The translations under genes were made by a program, and so were the position numbers. The notes beneath the pieces were generated by a model. That model saw only the letters and a list, made by a program, of their open reading frames with translations. It was not told the origin of the DNA and searched no databases. This document shows positions 17,073 through 25,289 of a stretch of DNA of 64,000 nt, one piece after another. Position 1 is the first letter of the stretch. Each line of letters starts with the position of its first letter. The stretch is from Nonlabens xylanidelens. GTDB lineage: Bacteria; Bacteroidota; Bacteroidia; Flavobacteriales; Flavobacteriaceae. The DNA is taken from positions 682,001 through 746,000 of the forward strand of contig NZ_PTJE01000001.1 of assembly GCF_002934445.1 (NCBI RefSeq). Direction: 5' to 3'.

Positions 17073-17774
17073 ATGTCTAAATTTCCTGAAGCCGAAGGGA
17101 TTAAGCAAACTAGTAGGGTGGCGATAATAAGCGTTCTAGTAATACTATTTGCGTTGCCATTGCTTACTTATTTGTTTTTCTTAAATGGAGAACATCACTT
17201 TAAAACATTGCCTATTGTAACAGAAAAGGTCTCAAGCCTAGACGGTTTTAGGAACTTAGATGGTGAGCCTATTCATTTAAAAGATAGTGTGTCTATTGTT
17301 ACCTTTTTGGGAAATCAGCCTTATAAGAGAATAGGATATGTGTCTAATGTGAATGAAAAAATCTATAAAGACTTTCATGAGTTTGATGGGTTTCAAATGA
17401 TAAGTATTCTTCCAGAAGCTGGAGTAAAAGATATAGAAGAGATTAAGTTGCAAATGGCAGAAAGTACAGATCTTAATGACTGGCATTTTCTAGTGGGTAG
17501 TGATGATGCTATAAATAAATTATTCAATTCTTTTGAGTCTGACTTAAGTCTCAATAAAGATCTCTCTTCAGAGCATGCTTTTATAATCGATAAACAAATG
17601 TCTTTAAGAGGTCGCAATGACGACCCAGAATTGGGTATGGTTTACGGTTATGACACTTATCTTATTGCAAATCTTAATAAAAGAATGATGGATGATATAA
17701 GAGTCTTGCTTGCAGAGTATAGATTTGCATTTAAGAAAAATAGAGACGAAAAAATACAGAAAGATGAGCGATAA
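17073..17774 (+). CDS. SCO-like membrane-anchored protein lacking the copper-binding cysteines
   Basis: This 233-residue protein has one N-terminal membrane anchor (about 18-37) and a thioredoxin-like periplasmic domain resembling SCO1/SenC: the opening LDGEPIHLKDSVSIVTFLG, the central DLNDWHFLVGSDDAINKLF and the late EHAFIIDKQMSLRGR all align by eye with the neighbouring SCO protein. The CxxxC copper site is replaced by a cysteine-free stretch (NQPYKRIGY), and there is no cysteine in the protein at all. It overlaps the start of the true SCO gene by 11 bp, so expression is coupled. It may act as a non-catalytic partner in oxidase copper assembly; this is inference. Confidence 0.7.
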   Translation: MSKFPEAEGIKQTSRVAIISVLVILFALPLLTYLFFLNGEHHFKTLPIVTEKVSSLDGFRNLDGEPIHLKDSVSIVTFLGNQPYKRIGYVSNVNEKIYKDFHEFDGFQMISILPEAGVKDIEEIKLQMAESTDLNDWHFLVGSDDAINKLFNSFESDLSLNKDLSSEHAFIIDKQMSLRGRNDDPELGMVYGYDTYLIANLNKRMMDDIRVLLAEYRFAFKKNRDEKIQKDER

Positions 17775-18477
17775 GAAAAGCGATACTCCATACTACGTAG
17801 GGTTAGGTATTATAATTATCATTTTTGGTTACTTTGCTGTTACTAATGTTATTCATTATGTAAATAAAGATAAGATAGTAGATAGCAACAGGTCAGAAGA
17901 TCGCGTGCCTGTAGGAGATAAGTTCCTAAAGAAATTCAATAAAGTCCCAGATTTTAAATTTATAAATCAAGATGGCGATACTATTACTAACGATTCACTA
18001 CTCGGTAAGGTTTATGTGATAGATTTTTTCTTTACCACATGTCCTACTATTTGTACTCCTATGAGTATCAATATGTCCAAGGTTAGTGAAGCGCTTTCTA
18101 GTCATGAAGATTTTAGAACTGTTTCAATTACTATTGATCCAGATCATGATCAACCTGCGGTTTTAAAAGAGTATGCTGCTAAGTATGATGCAAATGATCA
18201 CTGGCAATTTCTAGTAGGAGATAAAGAAGCTACTTATAAACTAAGTCGTGAAGGGTTTAACGCCTATGTAGGTGAGAGTGATGACAAGGCGATACGTTTT
18301 GAACACAGCGGTAATTTTGCGTTAGTAGATCGTGATGGTTACATACGCTCTCGTAAAGTGCGTATCGATAAGGATAATGAAAACTGGATATATCACTACA
18401 GTGGTGTTCAGGAAAATGATATACCTGCCCAATTAAATGAGATTATTGAAGATGCAGAAACACTTTTAAACAAGTAA
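17764..18477 (+). CDS. SCO1/SenC family copper chaperone for cytochrome oxidase
   Basis: This 237-residue protein is anchored by one helix (about 11-32) with a periplasmic thioredoxin-like domain. It has the copper ligands C93 and C97 in TTCPTICTP and H181 in RFEHSGNFALVD. SCO proteins deliver copper to, or reduce, the CuA site of cytochrome oxidase. The MSDKKSDTPYYVG start is preferred over an upstream in-frame ATG because it places the membrane anchor near the N-terminus and overlaps the previous gene by only 11 bp. DUF420 follows 3 bp after the stop. Confidence 0.93.
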   Translation: MSDKKSDTPYYVGLGIIIIIFGYFAVTNVIHYVNKDKIVDSNRSEDRVPVGDKFLKKFNKVPDFKFINQDGDTITNDSLLGKVYVIDFFFTTCPTICTPMSINMSKVSEALSSHEDFRTVSITIDPDHDQPAVLKEYAAKYDANDHWQFLVGDKEATYKLSREGFNAYVGESDDKAIRFEHSGNFALVDRDGYIRSRKVRIDKDNENWIYHYSGVQENDIPAQLNEIIEDAETLLNK

Positions 18478-18480
18478 AAT

Positions 18481-19002
18481 ATGTTAGAGAAAAGAGGTCC
18501 CGCTATAATTATAATTATTTCTATTCTAGTACCGCTAGTAGTTGTTTTTTTAATGCTTATGCCAGAGCGTTATAACTTTTTAGGTATAGAATCAGGTTTG
18601 TTGCCATTATTTCATGCAGTTATTAATGGTATGACCGCTGTGTTGTTAACTACAGGTTTTATTCTTATTAAAAAGGAAAGTAGAACAGCGCACAGGTGGG
18701 TTATGACGACAGCCTTCTTATTGAGTGCTGTGTTTTTAGTAAGTTATGTGATTTCTAAAATCAGTAACGATCCAGTACCTTATCCAGATGAGGCACCGCT
18801 CAAAGCACTTTATTTATTCATACTCCTAACTCACATCGTTCTTTCTGGAATTATACTGCCATTAGTGTTATACACGATGTATTTTGCATGGAATAAAAAG
18901 TTTGAAAAGCATAAAAAGATAGCTCGTTGGACGTTTCCTATTTGGTTATACGTTGCGGTGACTGGTGTTTTAGTGTATGTTTTCATGCAACCTTACTACT
19001 AA
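18481..19002 (+). CDS. DUF420 membrane protein (oxidase assembly, CtaM-like)
   Basis: This 173-residue protein has five membrane segments and fits the DUF420 family. The family is regularly encoded next to SCO and cytochrome oxidase genes; relatives in Firmicutes (CtaM) are needed for assembly of heme-copper oxidases. Features include GLLPLFHAVINGMTAVLL, the SRTAHRWVMTTAF segment with a conserved His, and LFILLTHIVLSGIILPLVL with a second His. It lies 3 bp downstream of SCO, in the same operon. Confidence 0.85.
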   Translation: MLEKRGPAIIIIISILVPLVVVFLMLMPERYNFLGIESGLLPLFHAVINGMTAVLLTTGFILIKKESRTAHRWVMTTAFLLSAVFLVSYVISKISNDPVPYPDEAPLKALYLFILLTHIVLSGIILPLVLYTMYFAWNKKFEKHKKIARWTFPIWLYVAVTGVLVYVFMQPYY

Positions 19003-19011
19003 TATTGTACT

Positions 19012-19239
19012 ATGAAAAAATTATTTATTCTAGTTATTGTTTTTAGTTTTCCCGCTTTCGCGAAAGCGCAATGCGCCATGTGCCGTGCCGTTATAGAAAG
19101 TTCTGGAGATACCGCAGCTGCTGAAGGGCTTAACAACGGAATCACCTATTTAATGGTTTTTCCATACTTGTTAGTAGGTGCGATTATTTACATGATTTAT
19201 AGAAATACTCAAAAGGGTTCTAAGGAGATGGAATCGTAA
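19012..19239 (+). CDS. Small exported membrane protein with CxxC, palindrome-encoded signal peptide end
   Basis: This 75-residue protein of unknown function ends the oxidase assembly operon, 9 bp after DUF420. It has a signal peptide (MKKLFILVIVFSFPAFAKA|Q), then CAMCRA giving a CxxC pair right after the predicted cleavage, and one membrane helix at about 42-64 with a charged tail. The CxxC and the neighbours suggest a metal or redox role in oxidase assembly (inference). The cleavage region AFAKA is encoded exactly by a copy of the iterated palindrome. Confidence 0.75.
   Translation: MKKLFILVIVFSFPAFAKAQCAMCRAVIESSGDTAAAEGLNNGITYLMVFPYLLVGAIIYMIYRNTQKGSKEMES
19053..19068. repeat. Iterated palindrome copy 5 (signal peptide of the small CxxC protein)
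   Basis: Perfect CGCTTTCGCGAAAGCG beginning 41 nt after the A of the ATG; read as A15-F-A-K-A19, followed by CAA (Q20), the predicted +1 residue. Confidence 0.95.
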
Positions 19240-19386
19240 TAATCTGTTAGTCACTATCTATAGAGATTTCAAATAGATGTTGATTTATGTATATTAACAT
19301 TTTATTATAATTTTTAGTGTAACAAGTGCGCAATTTTAGGGTCTATTAGAAATAGGCCTTTAAATTAGGTTTCATAAACACTAGCC

Positions 19387-20088
19387 ATGATCGAAATTAC
19401 TAATCTGCAGAAGTCTTACGTTACAGGAAATACGTCATTACATGTTTTAAAAGGTATTGATTTTTCTGTAAAAGAAGGTGAGTTGGTTTCTATAATGGGT
19501 TCTTCAGGGTCTGGTAAATCTACTTTACTTAATATATTAGGTATGCTAGATGAGGCAGATCAGGGTACGTACATGCTAGATAATACGCCTATAAAAAACT
19601 TAAACGAAAAAATTGCTGCTCAATACCGCAACAAGTTTCTTGGTTTTATTTTCCAATCATTTAATCTTATTAATTATAAAACCGCCGTTGATAATGTGGC
19701 CTTGCCTCTTTATTATCAGAAAGTAGGTCGTAAAGAACGTGATGAAAAGGCTATGCATTACCTAGAAAAAGTAGGTCTTGCAGACTGGGCAAATCACTTG
19801 CCTAATCAACTTTCTGGTGGTCAGAAACAACGTGTTGCCATAGCACGTGCTCTTGCTAGTGACCCTAAAGTGTTACTTGCCGATGAGCCTACTGGAGCAC
19901 TTGATACTAAAACTTCTTACGAGGTAATGGAACTTATACAAGGTATCAATGAAGAAGGTAGAACTATTCTTATCGTTACACACGAACCTGATATAGCCGA
20001 AATGACTAAACGTGTCGTGAATCTTAAAGATGGTAGAATTATAGATGATAGATTAGTAAATCAGATTAAAGCATCTGCTCATGTTTAA
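19387..20088 (+). CDS. ABC transporter ATPase, MacB/LolD type
   Basis: This 233-residue ATPase powers the two downstream FtsX-like permeases. It has Walker A GSSGSGKS at 38-45, signature LSGGQKQR, Walker B VLLADEP followed by TGALD, and the switch His in IVTHEPDIA. The size and LNILGMLD segment match the LolD/MacB subfamily, which drives mechanotransmission-type efflux rather than classic transport. The stop codon overlaps the first permease start by 8 bp. It is the first gene of a six-gene export operon reaching to 26567. Confidence 0.93.
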   Translation: MIEITNLQKSYVTGNTSLHVLKGIDFSVKEGELVSIMGSSGSGKSTLLNILGMLDEADQGTYMLDNTPIKNLNEKIAAQYRNKFLGFIFQSFNLINYKTAVDNVALPLYYQKVGRKERDEKAMHYLEKVGLADWANHLPNQLSGGQKQRVAIARALASDPKVLLADEPTGALDTKTSYEVMELIQGINEEGRTILIVTHEPDIAEMTKRVVNLKDGRIIDDRLVNQIKASAHV

Positions 20089-21328
20089 TATTGAGAGATG
20101 GCAAGAAATCTTTGAAACCATAAGTAAGAATAAGCTACGTACTTTTTTGACTAGTCTGTCGGTAGCAGCTGGTATATTTATATTGGTTATTTTGTTAGGT
20201 TTTTCATCAGGAATTGAAAATGGTGTTCGTACTCAGTTTGAGGGTGATGCTACTAATCGTATACAAGTAAGTACACGTACTACTACCAAAGGTTTTAATG
20301 GACTTAATCCTGGCAGGAAATTACAAATGACTAATTCTGACTACGAGACTCTTAATGTTAAGTATGAGGATCAAATAGAGTATAAAACTAGTCTTTATAA
20401 TACTTGGGGTGGAGAAATTAATTATAAAGAAAAACAAGGTAGTTATCGCATAGAAGGTGCCTTCCCAGATCAACAATTTATTGAAAATGCAACTTTAACT
20501 CAAGGACGCTTCTTAAGTCAGTCTGACGTGGACGAGTCTCGTAAAGTTGCCGTGTTAGGATATCAAATGAAGGAGGATCTTTTTCCTAATACGGATCCTA
20601 TAGGTGAGATTATTTTGGTTAATAACAACATCAACTTTACTGTGGTAGGTGTTTATACAGATCCAGGCGGTAGTCGAGAAGAGTCTAGGTTATTTATACC
20701 CATGACTACAGCGCAAAAAGTATTTAACGCAGGAGAGAATATCAACCGTATTGCTTATACGGTTAAAATGAGTGACAACTTTGACGCAGCTGTAGCTCTT
20801 AGTGCTGCAATGAGACAATCTATAGATCAAGATTTAAGAACAAAATTTAGTGTTGCTCCAGACGATAGAATTGCTGTAAGAGTTAACGATACTCTTGAAG
20901 AAGCTAAGAAAATATACAGTTTAATCGACACAATAAGAATGGTGTTTTGGTTTATAGGTATAGGTACTATTATCGCTGGTATAGTAGGAGTAGGTAATAT
21001 CATGTTGATAGTCGTTAAAGAGAGAACAAAAGAGATAGGGATACGTAAAGCACTAGGTGCATTACCTAGTGAAATTATATGGATGATTTTACAAGAGTCT
21101 ATCTTTATAACTGCGCTTTCTGGATTAATAGGTCTGTTTGCCGGTGTAGGATTATTACAGTTGATCGCGCCATATGCAGAGACTGATTTTATAAATAACC
21201 CTACAGTAGATTTTACTACTTCTATAACCACGGTAATTATCCTAATTGTCGCAGGTACATTAGCTGGTTTTATTCCTGCTAGAAGAGCTGCAAACATTAA
21301 ACCTATAGAAGCCTTAAGAGACGAGTAA
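20081..21328 (+). CDS. MacB-like ABC permease A
   Basis: This 415-residue permease has the MacB fold: an N-terminal cytoplasmic amphipathic stretch (MFNIERWQEIFETI), a first membrane helix at about 24-44, and a large periplasmic core (about 45-280). Three C-terminal helices follow, with the FtsX-domain motif VKERTKEIGIRKALGALP between the second and third helices. It is a paralogue of the next gene (both open MFN-RW-EI), suggesting that the transporter is a heterodimer. The last codons give the typical GFIPARRAANIKPIEALRDE ending. The substrate is unknown. Confidence 0.9.
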   Translation: MFNIERWQEIFETISKNKLRTFLTSLSVAAGIFILVILLGFSSGIENGVRTQFEGDATNRIQVSTRTTTKGFNGLNPGRKLQMTNSDYETLNVKYEDQIEYKTSLYNTWGGEINYKEKQGSYRIEGAFPDQQFIENATLTQGRFLSQSDVDESRKVAVLGYQMKEDLFPNTDPIGEIILVNNNINFTVVGVYTDPGGSREESRLFIPMTTAQKVFNAGENINRIAYTVKMSDNFDAAVALSAAMRQSIDQDLRTKFSVAPDDRIAVRVNDTLEEAKKIYSLIDTIRMVFWFIGIGTIIAGIVGVGNIMLIVVKERTKEIGIRKALGALPSEIIWMILQESIFITALSGLIGLFAGVGLLQLIAPYAETDFINNPTVDFTTSITTVIILIVAGTLAGFIPARRAANIKPIEALRDE

Positions 21329-21329
21329 T

Positions 21330-22589
21330 ATGTTCAATAGAGACCGCTGGATAGAAATAATAGAAGCACTTAATGCTAATAAGTTGAGAACATTGCTTAC
21401 CGCTTTTGGTGTGTTTTGGGGTATCTTTATATTAGTAGCATTACTAGCGTTAACTAATGGATTGAGAAATGGCGCTACTGCAAATTTTGCAAATAGCGCT
21501 ACTAACTCTATGTTCATGTGGGGTCAAAGTACCTCAGTACCTTATAAAGGAATGAATAAAGGTCGCAGAGTTCAATTCAAACTTGCTGATGTTGAAGTGC
21601 TCAAAGAAAAAATGCCTTCACTTAAATATGTTTCCCCTAGACAGCAGTTAGGTGGTTATCAGGGTGCAAATAATGTAACTCGCGATGAGAAAACTGGAGC
21701 CTTTCAAGTAAACGGTGATTATCCAGAATACATATACCAGCAATATATGGATATTGTAAAAGGTAGGTGGCTCAATTATTCTGATATTCAAAAAGAGATG
21801 AAAAGTGCCGTAATAGGTACTGACGTGGTAAAATCACTTTATGATATAGGTGAAGAGCCTATAGGAACTTATATAAAATTACAAGGAGTAAACTTTAAGG
21901 TCGTAGGGGTTTTTGAAAATCCGAATACCCAAGGAGATAGTGAGGAAGAGGCTAATACTATTTTTATTCCATTTACATCATTTGCCAAGGCTTTTAATAC
22001 TGCTGATAATGTACAGTGGATGGCTATAACGGCTCATGATGACGTCAGTATAACAGATGTTAAAGAGCAAGTGCTTTCTATTATGAGAGAACAGCGTAGT
22101 GTTCATCCAGATGATAAACGTGCGATAGGTAATTTTGATAGAGCAGAGTTATTTGCAAAATTTACAGGTCTATTTGATATCCTTTCTTTTGTAGGATATT
22201 TTGTAGGTGCATTGGTATTGCTTTCTGGTGGTATAGGTATCTCTAACATTATGCTTATTGTAGTTAAAGAACGTACTAATGAAATAGGTGTACGTCGCGC
22301 TTTAGGTGCTACCCCATGGGCTATTAAATCTCAAATTTTACAAGAGTCTATTGTATTGACATTAATTTCAGGGCTTGCAGGTATTGCTTTTTCCGCAGGG
22401 CTTATTTGGTTTATGAATTACTTCTTAGATAATAATGGGCCAGTAGAGAACTTTGCAAACCCTTCAGTAAATATTGTAGTAGTAGTTATTGCTTTAATAA
22501 TATTAAGTATAGCCGGACTACTCGCTGGTTTTATACCGGCTTCTAGGGCTACTACCATGAAGCCAGTAGACGCTTTAAGAACAGAATAA
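21330..22589 (+). CDS. MacB-like ABC permease B
   Basis: This 419-residue protein is the second permease subunit, beginning 1 bp after the stop of permease A. It has the same architecture: MFNRDRWIEIIEAL, first helix with GVFWGIFILVALLAL, a periplasmic core, three C-terminal helices, VKERTNEIGVRRALGATP and the ending GFIPASRATTMKPVDALRTE. The two paralogues most likely arose by tandem duplication and pair with the single ATPase. Confidence 0.9.
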   Translation: MFNRDRWIEIIEALNANKLRTLLTAFGVFWGIFILVALLALTNGLRNGATANFANSATNSMFMWGQSTSVPYKGMNKGRRVQFKLADVEVLKEKMPSLKYVSPRQQLGGYQGANNVTRDEKTGAFQVNGDYPEYIYQQYMDIVKGRWLNYSDIQKEMKSAVIGTDVVKSLYDIGEEPIGTYIKLQGVNFKVVGVFENPNTQGDSEEEANTIFIPFTSFAKAFNTADNVQWMAITAHDDVSITDVKEQVLSIMREQRSVHPDDKRAIGNFDRAELFAKFTGLFDILSFVGYFVGALVLLSGGIGISNIMLIVVKERTNEIGVRRALGATPWAIKSQILQESIVLTLISGLAGIAFSAGLIWFMNYFLDNNGPVENFANPSVNIVVVVIALIILSIAGLLAGFIPASRATTMKPVDALRTE

Positions 22590-22617
22590 AAAAGAATCAT
22601 CCATTAATACATTATAA

Positions 22618-23775
22618 ATGAAACGTACAGGAACCGTCATAACATTATTAGTAATCTTGTTTGCAGCAGCAGCAGGAATCTGGTATATCTATACTAAAGA
22701 TCTTGAAGATCCTATGGAGTATAAGACAGAGCAAGCTGAGACAAAGACCATACTAAAAGAAACAGTTGCTACAGGTAGTATAGTCCCTAAAGAAGAGGTG
22801 AATATTAAACCTAATATTTCTGGTGTGATTGATAAAATACATGTAGAAGCAGGTGATTATGTAGAGGCTGGTGACTTAATAGCAGATATTAAAGTAGTTC
22901 CTAACGTGAGCTCTCTTACTAATGCAAAAAACAATATTGCAGGACAGCGCACTACGGTAGAAACAGCAAAACTTGCTAGAGATAACCAAAAAGCTATTTA
23001 CGACAGACAAAAAGCGCTCTTTGATAAAGGAGTTATTGCAGCAAATGATTTTGATCTAGCACAAAATGCATACAATAATGCGGTGCAACGTTATAAGCAA
23101 GAACAAGTTAGTTTAACCAGTTCATTGCAAAATTATGACATCATTAGAACAGGTACCACTGCTGGATTAGGTAAATATGCTAACACAAGTGTACGTGCAA
23201 CAGTATCTGGTATGGTGCTAGATGTACCAGTAAAAGAAGGAAATCAAGTAATTGAAGCAAATAACTTTAATGACGGTACTTCTATTGCCGTAATTGCAGA
23301 TGTTAAGAAAATGATTTTTGAAGGTAAAGTGGACGAGAGTGAAGTAGGTAAAATAAAAGAAGGGCTGCCACTGGAGATTACAGTAGGAGCTTATAATAAC
23401 AAGAAATTTGATGCCGTATTAGACTACATCGCGCCTAAGGGTATTGCAGAAAATGGTGCTATACAATTTGCCATAAAAGGAACATTAAAAACGGTTGCCC
23501 AAGATTCTACATTTGTACGTGCAGGTCTCAGCGCAAATGCGAGTATTATCTTAGATAGAGTAACTGATGTGCTAGCAGTTAAAGAAGCGCTTGTGCAATA
23601 CGATCCTAAAACTAAAAAACCTTTTATAGAAATTCAGACAGGTGATCAAGAATTTGAAAGAAGAGATGTAGAATTAGGTTTAAGCGACGGTATCAACGTA
23701 GAGATTAAAAGTGGTGTCACAGAGTCGGATGAAATTAAAGTTTGGAACCCTCTTAAAGCACCTATTGGGCGCTAA
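22618..23775 (+). CDS. Periplasmic adaptor (MacA/HlyD family) 1
   Basis: This 385-residue membrane-fusion protein is anchored by an N-terminal helix (about 7-25). It has the split lipoyl domain (IKPNISGVIDKIHVEAGDYVEAGDLIADI), an alpha-helical hairpin (about 90-165) with QKALFDKGVIAANDFDLAQNAYNNA, the returning lipoyl half VRATVSGMVLDVPVKEGNQV, and beta-barrel and membrane-proximal domains. It should link the MacB-like permeases to the TolC homologue encoded next. A second adaptor lies after tolC. Confidence 0.9.
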   Translation: MKRTGTVITLLVILFAAAAGIWYIYTKDLEDPMEYKTEQAETKTILKETVATGSIVPKEEVNIKPNISGVIDKIHVEAGDYVEAGDLIADIKVVPNVSSLTNAKNNIAGQRTTVETAKLARDNQKAIYDRQKALFDKGVIAANDFDLAQNAYNNAVQRYKQEQVSLTSSLQNYDIIRTGTTAGLGKYANTSVRATVSGMVLDVPVKEGNQVIEANNFNDGTSIAVIADVKKMIFEGKVDESEVGKIKEGLPLEITVGAYNNKKFDAVLDYIAPKGIAENGAIQFAIKGTLKTVAQDSTFVRAGLSANASIILDRVTDVLAVKEALVQYDPKTKKPFIEIQTGDQEFERRDVELGLSDGINVEIKSGVTESDEIKVWNPLKAPIGR

Positions 23776-23843
23776 TTTTTAGAGGCTTCTATTTTTTCTG
23801 TAACAAATTACATTTTTAATCTACATATAGACATTATCACATT

Positions 23844-25280
23844 ATGAAGAAGTTAATAATTTGCAGCATTGTTCTTTTAAGTTTCGCTTTCGCGAAAGCG
23901 CAATCGACAAAAATCTGGACCCTACAAGAATGTGTCCAGTATGCTATTGAGAATAATATAGATATAAAACAAGCAGACCTGAATACAGAGGTTGCAAAGT
24001 TAGATAAGAAAGATGCCCTAGGTTCTTTCTTGCCTTCACTTAATGCAAGTGCTAGTAATTCATGGAATACTGGTCTTACTCAAAATATTACTACAGGAGT
24101 TTTACAAACTCAAACCACTCGTAATTCTTCTTATGGAATTACGTCTGGAGTTACCTTGTTTGATGGTTGGGCAAATGTTTATAGATTACAAAGAGCAAAG
24201 ATGAATATTCTTGCTAGAGAATATAATTCTGAGTTAATAGAAGATAATACATTACTTAATGTTGCAAACTCTTACTTAAATGTTCTTTTTAATAAAGAGA
24301 ATTTAAAAAGACTAGAAACTCAACATATATTGACTAAGGCTCAAATAGATCGTACTTCACAACTAGTAGAAGCTGGTTCTTTACCTCGTGGAGACTTGTT
24401 AGAAATAGCAGCCACTTATGCAAATGAAGAGCAACAAATTATTGCTGCAACTAACAGTATTGTAAACTCAAGAATCGCTCTTGCACAAATTTTAAATTTA
24501 GATGACTTTACAAATTTTGATGTGCAAGATCCTAATTTAACTGATCCTAATGGTTTTGTGCTGGATAAAGCGGTGACAGATATTTATGAAAATGCACGCT
24601 CAAAAAGATTTGAAGTAAAAATAGCCGAACAAAATACATTACTGGCAGAGCAAGATTATAAAATTGCAAAGTCAGCTGTGTTACCTAGACTTTCAGCTTT
24701 CTTTAATTACAATACTAGAGAGTCGGGACAAGGTAATTTTAATTCTTTTTTAGATCCTAATGCACCTACAAGACAGATAGGTATTGTAGAAGGGACTAAC
24801 CAGAGTGTCGTTGCTCCTAACTTCACATCTACGGTAGGTAATCCAGATCCATTTTTTGATCAATTATCACGTAATGATGGTATCTCTTATGGATTAAGTC
24901 TTAGTGTACCTATTTTTAACGGTTGGTCTGTGAGCAATAATATTGCACGTAGTAAGATTAATGTAGAAAGTAATAAACTTACAGAAGACCAGACTAAACT
25001 GACTCTTAAACGTAATATTTATCAAGCATATAATGATGCTAAAGGTTCTAAGGCAGCTTATGAAAGTGCGTCCTCAGCATTAGAGGCTAGAGAACAAGCA
25101 TTTGAATACGCTAGAGAACGTTATAATGTAGGTCTTATGAATGCCTTTGACTTTAATCAGGCACAGACGGCACTTACTAATGCTCAAAGTTCTTTGTTAA
25201 GTAATAAATACGATTATATCTTCAAGCTAAAAGTATTGGAATTATTCAATGGTATAGCTCCAGAAGAATTAAAACTTTAA
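23844..25280 (+). CDS. TolC family outer-membrane efflux protein
   Basis: This 478-residue protein has a signal peptide ending AFAKA|Q. Two repeats of the outer-membrane efflux protein fold follow, with long helices and features such as WTLQECVQYAIENN at the mature start, RAKMNILAREYNSELIEDN, and the late ARERYNVGLMNAFDFNQAQTALTNAQ. It forms the outer-membrane duct for the adaptors encoded on both sides. The signal-peptide end is encoded by a palindrome copy identical in position and frame to that in the small CxxC gene (19012-19239). Confidence 0.93.
   Translation: MKKLIICSIVLLSFAFAKAQSTKIWTLQECVQYAIENNIDIKQADLNTEVAKLDKKDALGSFLPSLNASASNSWNTGLTQNITTGVLQTQTTRNSSYGITSGVTLFDGWANVYRLQRAKMNILAREYNSELIEDNTLLNVANSYLNVLFNKENLKRLETQHILTKAQIDRTSQLVEAGSLPRGDLLEIAATYANEEQQIIAATNSIVNSRIALAQILNLDDFTNFDVQDPNLTDPNGFVLDKAVTDIYENARSKRFEVKIAEQNTLLAEQDYKIAKSAVLPRLSAFFNYNTRESGQGNFNSFLDPNAPTRQIGIVEGTNQSVVAPNFTSTVGNPDPFFDQLSRNDGISYGLSLSVPIFNGWSVSNNIARSKINVESNKLTEDQTKLTLKRNIYQAYNDAKGSKAAYESASSALEAREQAFEYARERYNVGLMNAFDFNQAQTALTNAQSSLLSNKYDYIFKLKVLELFNGIAPEELKL
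23885..23900. repeat. Iterated palindrome copy 6 (signal peptide of TolC)
   Basis: Perfect CGCTTTCGCGAAAGCG beginning 41 nt after the A of the ATG; read as A15-F-A-K-A19 followed by CAA (Q20). The 24 bases around it (AGTTT before, CAA after) are identical to those in the porG-like gene. Confidence 0.95.
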
Positions 25281-25289
25281 AACCCAACC

